Both the position numbers and the translations under genes were made by a program. This document shows positions 1 through 4,856 of a stretch of DNA of 8,498 nt, piece after piece. The DNA is from an uncultured Campylobacter sp. GTDB lineage: Bacteria > Campylobacterota > Campylobacteria > Campylobacterales > Campylobacteraceae. Every line of letters starts with the position of its first letter. Position 1 is the stretch's first letter. The stretch spans positions 1 to 8,498 of the forward strand of contig CALKQT010000028.1 of NCBI GenBank assembly GCA_937990735.1. Reading direction: 5' to 3'. The notes beneath the pieces are model-generated. The model was not told the origin of the DNA, did not search any database, and worked only from the letters and a program-made list of their open reading frames with translations.

Positions 1-1132
1 CGCTTACCAAAACGCGCCCGCCGCTAGCGTAAATCTGCCCCTCCCGCTCGCTCACGCCCGCATAGCAGATATGCGCTCCCGCGGGAATTTCGCCCGTCTT
101 GATCGGCTCAGGCTGCGAAGAGCCGTAAGGGTAGCGCTCGCTAGCCATCACGACGCCCACCGCAAATCGCTCTTTTAAGCTTATGCTACTTAGCTTGCCT
201 ACGGCGGCGTTGTATAAAATTTCGCTCAAATTTCCGTCAATTAGCGGCATCAAAACCTCGCACTCGGGATCGCCGAAGCGGACGTTGTACTCCAGCACGT
301 AAGGCTTGCTGCCCACGATCATAAGCCCCACGAATAGCACGCCGCAAAAGGGCGCGCCCTGTTGTTTCATCCCTTTTAACGTAGGTGCTACGATCTCGCT
401 CTGCACTCTTTTTATCAGCGCGGCATCCGCTAGCGGGCTTGGCGCATAAGCTCCCATGCCGCCGGTGTTTGGGCCTAGATCGCCGTCAAGCAATTTTTTG
501 TGATCCTGCGCTACGGGCAAGCTTACGAAATTCTCCCCGTCGCAGATCGCAAAAAAGCTCAGCTCGTAACCATCTAAAAACTCCTCCACGACGACGCGCT
601 TGCCCGCTTCGCCGAAGCTTTCGCCACTTAGCATATCCGCAGCGGCTTTTTTAGCTTCATCTTTGGAATTTGCGATGATGACGCCCTTGCCCGCGCACAG
701 GCCGTCCGCTTTGACCACGATGCGGCCGTTTAGAGTATCGATAAATTTTGAAATTTCGGAGAGATCGTCACTGCTTAGAAATTTTGCGGTTTTGATATGA
801 TTTCGCGCCAGAAAGTCCTTCATATAGGCTTTAGAGCCCTCAAGCTTCGCCGCAGCAGCGCTGGGGCCGAATATCGCGAGGCCTTGCGCTTTAAAAATAT
901 CCACGATGCCTTTTGTAAGCGGCTCTTCGGCGCCCACGACGGTAAGGGCTACGTCGTTGTTTTTGGCAAAGAGCGCGAGCTCATTAAAATCTTTTAAATC
1001 TAAATTTTTACCGAGCGCCTTTGTAGCGCCGTTTCCAGGAGCAAAATACAGATTTAAAACGTTTTTATCCTCGCGAAGTCTTAGCCCGATCGCGTATTCT
1101 CTACCGCCGCCGCCGATTATTAGGATATTCAA
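1..1132 (-). CDS. purD: Phosphoribosylamine-glycine ligase (GAR synthetase), 3' end missing
   Basis: PurD joins phosphoribosylamine and glycine using ATP to make glycinamide ribonucleotide, the second step of de novo purine synthesis, in the cytoplasm. The 377 visible residues start with a nucleotide-fold loop (ILIIGGGGREYAIG, residues 3-16). An ATP-grasp core follows: KADGLCAGKG at 141-150, VEEFLDGYELSFF at 182-194, DLGPNTGGMGAY at 218-229 and the metal/ATP-binding EYNVRFGDPE at 281-290. The family is about 420 residues long, so some 40 C-terminal residues lie beyond the left edge. No ATG fits. I chose TTG at 1132-1130 because GGAGG (1142-1138) sits 5 nt upstream and the next residues match the family N-terminus. 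Oddity: the usual GGREHA reads GGREYA, a conservative change and probably lineage-typical. The gene directly follows the 6S-like RNA and has no room for a promoter of its own outside that RNA. Confidence 0.96.
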   Translation of the reverse strand, partial: MNILIIGGGGREYAIGLRLREDKNVLNLYFAPGNGATKALGKNLDLKDFNELALFAKNNDVALTVVGAEEPLTKGIVDIFKAQGLAIFGPSAAAAKLEGSKAYMKDFLARNHIKTAKFLSSDDLSEISKFIDTLNGRIVVKADGLCAGKGVIIANSKDEAKKAAADMLSGESFGEAGKRVVVEEFLDGYELSFFAICDGENFVSLPVAQDHKKLLDGDLGPNTGGMGAYAPSPLADAALIKRVQSEIVAPTLKGMKQQGAPFCGVLFVGLMIVGSKPYVLEYNVRFGDPECEVLMPLIDGNLSEILYNAAVGKLSSISLKERFAVGVVMASERYPYGSSQPEPIKTGEIPAGAHICYAGVSEREGQIYASGGRVLVS

Positions 1133-1137
1133 TGAAG

Positions 1138-1142
1138 CCTCC
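1138..1142 (-). promoter_or_regulatory. Shine-Dalgarno of purD, decides a TTG start
   Basis: GGAGG lies 5 nt upstream of the TTG at 1132-1130, the same spacing as at hemD, argH and the nitroreductase gene. It is 8 nt beyond the U-tract that ends the upstream structured RNA, so folding or termination of that RNA could affect access of ribosomes. Confidence 0.75.
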
Positions 1143-1149
1143 GTAACGT

Positions 1150-1347
1150 AAAAAACCCAAGTGAGCGTTGCGTAAAAAGAATCGGCTCAAACAAAGCCAA
1201 TCTTGCAACTAGGAAAAATCTCTAGGTCGCAACCCGTAACTTTAAAAAAGCTCGAGCCGAGCCGCGTCACACGGACCTCTCACGTCGTCGCTTATACAAA
1301 TATGTTGAACCCTCATATAAAACGCTCTCGCTTCACCCAGGCTTGGG
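1150..1347 (-). ncRNA. ssrS: 6S-like RNA (epsilonproteobacterial 6S / purD-motif RNA)
   Basis: 6S RNA binds the housekeeping RNA polymerase by mimicking an open promoter. Here a perfect TATAAT is followed by a transcript that can close on itself. CCCAAG (1347-1342) pairs with CTTGGG (1161-1156), which is followed at once by six Ts (1155-1150). The stem continues with GTG-A-AGCG (1336-1329) against CGCTCAC (1167-1161). Further in, TCGGCTC (1260-1254) pairs with GAGCCGA (1188-1182). An apical hairpin is formed by TTGCGAC-C-TAG (1232-1222) with CTAGTTGCAA (1212-1203). Long rod, open middle, apical stem and a length of about 200 nt fit 6S RNA. I recall that epsilonproteobacterial 6S RNA, first described as a 'purD motif', lies upstream of purD, which matches this place. 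The ends are inferred from promoter and U-tract. The alternative is a purely cis-acting purD leader. Confidence 0.72.
1244..1262 (-). terminator. Terminator-like hairpin inside the 6S-like RNA
   Basis: GCTCG (1262-1258), triloop GCT, CGAGC (1254-1250), then six Ts (1249-1244): the shape of an intrinsic terminator about 100 nt after the expected transcription start. The same bases are needed for the long-range TCGGCTC:GAGCCGA pairing of the full-length RNA, so the two folds exclude each other. Whether it terminates in the cell cannot be told from sequence. Confidence 0.4.
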
Positions 1348-1351
1348 CAAA

Positions 1352-1357
1352 ATTATA
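1352..1357 (-). promoter_or_regulatory. -10 box of the 6S-like RNA
   Basis: A perfect TATAAT preceded by an AT-rich stretch, as in Campylobacter sigma-70 promoters, which usually lack a strong -35 box. Transcription would start near 1347-1345, exactly where the closing stem of the RNA begins. The box lies about 17 nt beyond the hemD stop codon, so its upstream part overlaps the end of hemD. Confidence 0.75.
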
Positions 1358-1374
1358 GTCAAAATTTGCTTAAA

Positions 1375-2007
1375 CTATGGCAAAAGCGCCAGATCGACGC
1401 AGGATTTTATCGACATTCTTTCGCAGATTATCGGCTCGCAAAACTCGCTCAAAACGCTCGCCGTCGTCCTACCGATACAGATCGCCTTGTAGCCCCCGTC
1501 CCAGCCGAAATTTGCGGTAAAACCGCGGACGTTTTTAGGCGAGGTAAAAATCAGCGTGCTGCCTTGCGGCGGCTTTGCGGCGGCGGGTAGGCTGAGAATG
1601 GAATTTTCATAGGCGATCACGCTTTGCAGCCGCACGCCGGCGCTAGATAGATTTTGCTCCAGTTTCGATACCGTCTGCCTCGCGCGCAGATACAGCGCGT
1701 CTGCGCCTTGCAAGAACGGCGCGATCTCCGCGGCAAACTCATTTCCGTGCCCGTGTAGCGCCGTATAGATATCGCGAAATCCAAACTCGCGCGCAGCCGC
1801 AGCGCACGGCTCGCCGATAGCGTAAACGGGCGTATCTAAATCTGGCAAAATTTCATTAAATTTTATCGCCGCCACCGCATTTTTGGAGGTAAAAATTAGC
1901 GCGCCCGTCTGCGCAGGCAGGCTAAATTTGAGAAATTTTATCTCACAGACCGCAAGCTGCCTCACCTGCGGATGATCAAATCTCGTATTAGACACCAAAT
2001 ATATCAA
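1375..2007 (-). CDS. hemD: Uroporphyrinogen-III synthase
   Basis: HemD closes the linear tetrapyrrole hydroxymethylbilane with inversion of ring D to give uroporphyrinogen III, the branch point for heme, siroheme and corrin synthesis. The family is poorly conserved, but the bilobed pattern is visible. The first strand is IYLVSNTR near the N-terminus. Then come FTSKNAV (residues 39-45), FTSPKNVRGF (154-163) and CIGRTTA (177-183), the loops that line the active-site cleft. Length is 210 residues, normal for the family. Start choice: an in-frame ATG at 2019-2017 would add four residues but has no Shine-Dalgarno. TTG at 2007-2005 has GGAGG (2017-2013) exactly 5 nt upstream and gives the expected N-terminus, so I prefer it. 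The gene stands between a long non-coding stretch and the 6S-like RNA, and its start overlaps a short upstream ORF. I see no terminator of its own. Confidence 0.9.
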   Translation of the reverse strand: MIYLVSNTRFDHPQVRQLAVCEIKFLKFSLPAQTGALIFTSKNAVAAIKFNEILPDLDTPVYAIGEPCAAAAREFGFRDIYTALHGHGNEFAAEIAPFLQGADALYLRARQTVSKLEQNLSSAGVRLQSVIAYENSILSLPAAAKPPQGSTLIFTSPKNVRGFTANFGWDGGYKAICIGRTTASVLSEFCEPIICERMSIKSCVDLALLP

Positions 2008-2047
2008 AACGCCCTCCATGTTTAAATTTGCTTCGATTCAGCCTCAC
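1988..2047 (-). CDS. Possible 19-residue upstream ORF overlapping the hemD start
   Basis: GTG at 2047-2045 has a strong GGAGG (2057-2053) at the 5-nt spacing used by the other genes here. It opens a 19-codon frame that ends with TAA inside hemD, about 20 nt after the preferred hemD start. The peptide is basic at first (RLNRSKFK) and I recognise no family. It could be a leader peptide coupling translation to hemD, or chance. No run of codons for one amino acid is present, so ordinary attenuation by a starved tRNA is not suggested. Confidence 0.28.
   Translation of the reverse strand: MRLNRSKFKHGGRFDIFGV
2013..2017 (-). promoter_or_regulatory. Shine-Dalgarno of hemD, favours a TTG start
   Basis: GGAGG with a 5-nt spacer before TTG at 2007-2005. 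It overlaps the last base of the alternative ATG (2019-2017), so that ATG would have no ribosome binding site. The geometry is identical to that of purD. Confidence 0.6.
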
Positions 2048-2167
2048 TCCTACCTCCACGACGCGCAGAAACGAAGAAAATGCCGCTTCATTTGCTTCGA
2101 TTAAATTCCATTCGCGCCTTATCGATTACGTGCACACCGCTTAACGCTTAAATTTGCTCTGATTAAA
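2026..2167. repeat. Spaced short direct repeats upstream of hemD
   Basis: TTTGCTTCGATT occurs exactly at 2026-2037 and 2091-2102. A close variant, TTTGCTCTGATTAAA, lies at 2153-2167 and shares the ATTAAA ending with the second copy. The copies are 65 and 62 nt apart, and the sequence between them is not obviously conserved. Two copies are preceded by TAAA, one of them within CGCTTAAA. Role unknown. Confidence 0.5.
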
Positions 2168-2530
2168 CTTTGCTCCGAGCCGCTTTCGGCGCCGTTTAAA
2201 ATCTGCCCGCAAAGCCTGCTCGTACCTTTAAGTCGCGCTTAGGCAACCAGCGACGCACTTTTAATTCAGCTCACGCCCTAAAATTCAAGTCAAGCGCTCC
2301 GTTTTACACGGAGCCTGTCCTTTAAATTTTACTTTGCAGTCTGCGGCGGGCACTTAATAACGCTGCTGCAAAGCTCAATCTGCGCGCGGCAGACGTACTA
2401 CATAGCTCGCCAGCCCCGTCCAACCCGTATATGTGTCCGCACGGGTCATAGAGCTCACCAAATTTTAAAATTTAAAACTGCGACTACGAAATTTTAAAAT
2501 CACAACTATGAATTTTAAAATTTTGCCGAT
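2058..2530. other. Non-coding stretch between the argH region and hemD
   Basis: I see no convincing gene, tRNA or rRNA on either strand, and stops are frequent in all frames. It contains the short repeats near hemD and several inverted repeats. GCTCCGT/ACGGAGC (2296-2302 with 2308-2314, loop TTTAC) is perfect. ACCCGT/ACGGGT (2423-2428 with 2441-2446) lies inside AGCTC/GAGCT (2404-2408 with 2451-2455). GTCTGC/GCAGAC (2339-2344 with 2389-2394) spans a longer loop. None is followed by a clear U-tract on either strand. An AT-rich palindromic block adjoins on the right. It may hold the hemD promoter and leader, an unrecognised small RNA, or the remains of a decayed gene. Confidence 0.6.
2462..2521. 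repeat. Three copies of the palindrome ATTTTAAAAT
   Basis: Copies lie at 2462-2471, 2491-2500 and 2512-2521. The last two are preceded by similar sequence (GACTACGA and AACTATGA), so this is a degenerate repeat of roughly 20-30 nt rather than one AT-rich run. It lies downstream of argH and could be a protein-binding or easily melted region. No origin-like or operator family is recognised. Confidence 0.5.
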
Positions 2531-2629
2531 CTAACCCTTAAATCTCGGTATCAGATTGTATCCGTTTATCTCGCCCGCTTCAAGCGGCATGCTGTCACCC
2601 AAACTTAGCACTAAATTTCGCTCGAGCAT
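2531..2629 (-). CDS. Possible small ORF just downstream of argH, 32 residues
   Basis: An ATG frame starts 11 nt after the argH stop codon and ends with TAG. It reads MLERNLVLSLGDSMPLEAG and then 13 more residues ending IPRFKG. The frame stays open upstream into the end of argH, to a GTG at 2671-2669 that would give 46 residues. Neither start has a good Shine-Dalgarno, so translation would depend on coupling with argH. The composition looks protein-like, but I recognise no family. It could also be the tail of a decayed gene or chance. Confidence 0.25.
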   Translation of the reverse strand: MLERNLVLSLGDSMPLEAGEINGYNLIPRFKG

Positions 2630-2640
2630 CCGTGCGGTAC

Positions 2641-4038
2641 TTAGCCCTTTAAATTTATTCTTTTCAGCCACTCGTTTAAAATTTCAATCTGCGCCGCGAC
2701 GCTCTCATTTGCCGTACCTCCTTGCGACTTGCGCGCCTCCTTAGAAGCGTTTAGATCAAGAAATTTAACCGCATCGCCGCCCAAGCTTTCATCCACGCTT
2801 GCAAGCTGCTGCGCGTTTAGTTCGCTAAGATCCAAGCCTAAATTTTCCGCATACGCCACGGCCTTGCCCGTGATGAAGTGCGCCCGGCGAAAGGGCACGT
2901 TTTTCTCCCGCACCAAAAAGTCGGCCAGATCGGTTGCCGTGAGGTGCCCGCGGCGCGTCATCGCTAGCATATTTTGCTCGTTAAATTTAGCCGTTTTTAG
3001 CATCTGTTTTAAAATTTCAAGGCTCGCAAGCGCCGTAGAGACGCTGTCGAAAACGCCCTCCTTGTCCTCCTGCATATCCTTGTTGTATGCTAGCGGCAAG
3101 CCCTTCATCACCGTTAGCAGCGCGACGAGATTGCCGTTTACGCGCCCCGTTTTGCCGCGGATTAGCTCAGCGACGTCGGGGTTTTTCTTCTGCGGCATGA
3201 TCGAGCTGCCCGTGCTGTACGCGTCGCTGATCGTGACAAAGCCGAACTCCTGCGAGCTCCACAAGATTAGCTCTTCGCACAGGCGCGACGCATGCGTCAT
3301 TAGCACGCTTACGTTAAACAAAATCTCCAGCGCAAAATCGCGGTCGCTGACGCTATCCATCGCATTTGGCGTCACTCCCGCAAAGCCTAGCTGCTGCGCG
3401 ACCGACTTGCGGTTTATAGGATGCGGCGTGCCCGCAAGCGCGGCGGAGCCCAGCGGACAGAGGTTGTTTCGCTCGCGAGAGCTGGCAAAGCGCTCGTAGT
3501 CGCGGCGAAACATAAAAGCGTAAGCTAGCAAGTGATAGGCAAGGCTCACGGGCTGGGCATGCTGAAGGTGCGTGTAGCCGGGCATCAGTGTGTCCGCGTG
3601 CTTGCTAGCGATATCTCGCAGCGCGGCGACTAGCTCGCGAGTTTTTTCGGCAACCTGAGCGCCGCTTTTAAGCACGTAGAGGCGAAAATCAAGCGCGACC
3701 TGATCGTTTCTGCTGCGCGCGGTGTGCAACCTGCCGCCAAGATCGCTTCCGATAAGCTCGCTTAGGCGCTTTTCGACCGCCATGTGGATATCCTCGTCGG
3801 CGGTTTTAAACTCAAATTTACCGCTTTTTATCTCTTCAAACACGGCGTCAAGTCCCGCGACGATCTTTTCGCTCTCGTCAGGCTTTAAGATCCCGCAGGC
3901 GCCGAGCATTCTTGCGTGCGCCTTGCTGCCCGCGATATCCTCCTGCCAAAGCGCCCTATCAAAGCCGATCGAGGCGTTAAACTCCTCCAAAAGCGCCGAA
4001 CTCGCCTCGCTAAAGCGCCCCTCCCACATTTTTTTCAC
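2641..4038 (-). CDS. argH: Argininosuccinate lyase
   Basis: ArgH splits argininosuccinate into arginine and fumarate, the last step of arginine synthesis; it works as a cytoplasmic homotetramer of the aspartase/fumarase fold. The 465 residues have the usual length and all family marks: MWEGRFSE at the N-terminus, TARSRND (106-112), YTHLQHAQP with the catalytic His near 157, and the signature loop GSSIMPQKKNPD (277-288) carrying the catalytic serine. Start choice: GTG at 4038-4036 has AAGGAG (4049-4044) 5 nt upstream and gives the family N-terminus. A GTG further upstream at 4095 would add 19 residues with no ribosome site and is rejected. The ATG three codons inside is less well placed. The gene follows the terminator of the recA-eno operon and so is likely an independent unit. 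No terminator is visible after it. Confidence 0.97.
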   Translation of the reverse strand: MKKMWEGRFSEASSALLEEFNASIGFDRALWQEDIAGSKAHARMLGACGILKPDESEKIVAGLDAVFEEIKSGKFEFKTADEDIHMAVEKRLSELIGSDLGGRLHTARSRNDQVALDFRLYVLKSGAQVAEKTRELVAALRDIASKHADTLMPGYTHLQHAQPVSLAYHLLAYAFMFRRDYERFASSRERNNLCPLGSAALAGTPHPINRKSVAQQLGFAGVTPNAMDSVSDRDFALEILFNVSVLMTHASRLCEELILWSSQEFGFVTISDAYSTGSSIMPQKKNPDVAELIRGKTGRVNGNLVALLTVMKGLPLAYNKDMQEDKEGVFDSVSTALASLEILKQMLKTAKFNEQNMLAMTRRGHLTATDLADFLVREKNVPFRRAHFITGKAVAYAENLGLDLSELNAQQLASVDESLGGDAVKFLDLNASKEARKSQGGTANESVAAQIEILNEWLKRINLKG

Positions 4039-4043
4039 GCTCG

Positions 4044-4049
4044 CTCCTT
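4044..4049 (-). promoter_or_regulatory. Shine-Dalgarno of argH, decides a GTG start
   Basis: AAGGAG with a 5-nt spacer (CGAGC) before GTG at 4038-4036. This fixes the start 19 codons inside the longest open frame. Confidence 0.75.
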
Positions 4050-4067
4050 CGTTTAAATTTTCGGTGA

Positions 4068-4073
4068 TTTTAT
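4068..4073 (-). promoter_or_regulatory. Candidate -10 box of argH
   Basis: TATAAA in an AT-rich stretch lies between the upstream operon's terminator and the argH ribosome site. It would give a leader of about 20-25 nt. No clear -35 box is seen, which is usual for Campylobacter sigma-70 promoters. Position after a terminator supports the need for a promoter here; the exact box is inference. Confidence 0.4.
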
Positions 4074-4138
4074 AAAATTTTAAATCTCGCCGCACAAGAT
4101 TTGCGGGCGAGAAAAAAGCTAAAGCGCGGTAAATTCCT

Positions 4139-4164
4139 AAAAAACGCGCTTGCCGCTTCGCGCG
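4139..4164 (-). terminator. Intrinsic terminator of the recA-eno-cgpA-nitroreductase operon
   Basis: CGCGC (4164-4160), a 10-nt loop, GCGCG (4149-4145) and six Ts (4144-4139), starting 54 nt after the nitroreductase stop codon. An upstream GCGCGC (4186-4181) could pair with GCGCGC at 4165-4160 and compete with the terminator stem. That may be chance in such GC-rich sequence. Confidence 0.75.
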
Positions 4165-4217
4165 CCGGCTTTGGAATTTTGCGCGCTGTAAATTTAACGC
4201 CTTAAAGCCGTTTTAAT

Positions 4218-4847
4218 TTATTCGATCCACTTTACTACGTCATCCATGCTGCGGCGGATCTTTTGCGGCTGCGGATTTACGCGGTAGCCGAAAGGCACTA
4301 GCAGCGCCACGCGGCGCTCATTCCATTTTAGATCCAAAATCTCTCCGAGCGCCGCGCGATCAAAGCCCTCCATAGGGCAGCTATCGATACCGCGGCTTGC
4401 AGCCTCGTTCATCATCGCAAGTGCTGCGAACATGCACTGTGCGTGAGACCAATTAAATAGCTCCTCATCGTCGTTGTGAAAATAACCGCTTAAAAAATCT
4501 TGATAAAATTTATGCCTATCACCGATATATTTGGGCGCTTCATCTTTTCTGCGTGTAATCATTCGCTCGATATAATCACTTCCTAGCTTTATATCCTTGA
4601 TCTTTGCTAAAATCACGACCAGATGTGAGCAAGAGGTGATCTGCGGCTGATTCCACGATTTTTCGCGGATCTGCTCGCGCAGCGCCTTGTTTTGCACAAC
4701 CAAAAAGTCCCATTGCTCTAGCCCCGTAGAACTAGGTGCTAAGATGCCTGCCTGCAAAATGGCGTCAAAATCGGCCTTGCCGATTTTTTTGTTCTCGTCG
4801 AAAATTTTGCACGCATGGCGAAATTTCATAATCTCTAAATGTGTCAT
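4218..4847 (-). CDS. NAD(P)H-dependent FMN nitroreductase, RdxA/NfsB type
   Basis: This is a 209-residue, single-domain protein of the nitroreductase family: FMN-binding homodimers in the cytoplasm that reduce nitro compounds, quinones or similar acceptors with NAD(P)H. Seen in the sequence: RHACKIFD (residues 10-17), which binds FMN phosphate through Arg/Lys; APSSTGLEQWDF (37-48), the second flavin contact; GIDSCPMEGFD (153-163); and a basic end KIRRS (196-200). RHACK and GIDSC strongly recall H. pylori RdxA (RHSCK, GLDSC), the oxygen-insensitive nitroreductase that activates metronidazole. The physiological substrate is unknown, so I give no gene symbol. ATG at 4847 has AAGGAG 5 nt upstream, and that site overlaps the stop codon of cgpA, so the two are translationally coupled. 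It is the last gene of the operon. Confidence 0.9.
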   Translation of the reverse strand: MTHLEIMKFRHACKIFDENKKIGKADFDAILQAGILAPSSTGLEQWDFLVVQNKALREQIREKSWNQPQITSCSHLVVILAKIKDIKLGSDYIERMITRRKDEAPKYIGDRHKFYQDFLSGYFHNDDEELFNWSHAQCMFAALAMMNEAASRGIDSCPMEGFDRAALGEILDLKWNERRVALLVPFGYRVNPQPQKIRRSMDDVVKWIE

Positions 4848-4856
4848 AGTCTCTCC

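Noticed and set aside
385..1151. Several plus-strand frames of 66-89 codons
   Set aside because: All lie opposite purD, which reads through without interruption on the minus strand.
1140..1350. SRP RNA, tmRNA or a tRNA as explanation of the structured RNA upstream of purD
   Set aside because: The conserved SRP loop (GGAAG with its partner), a tmRNA tag frame, and a cloverleaf with the TTCGA arm are all missing. The overall rod shape fits 6S better.
1140..1350. Purine riboswitch upstream of purD
   Set aside because: I cannot find the three-way junction or conserved loop-loop partners of the guanine/adenine aptamer, and such riboswitches are not typical of this bacterial class.
2020..2640. 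A hidden gene between hemD and argH
   Set aside because: Apart from the two tiny frames reported, stops interrupt every frame on both strands and no motif or ribosome site supports a protein.
2729..3499. Long open frame of 256 codons on the plus strand
   Set aside because: It is antisense to argH, whose catalytic motifs are complete. The peptide is Ser/Arg-rich with no domain and no ribosome site, as expected for a mirror frame in GC-rich coding DNA.
4039..4095. 19-codon N-terminal extension of argH from GTG at 4095
   Set aside because: No ribosome site precedes it, the extension covers the likely promoter, and the family begins at the MWEGRFSE segment.
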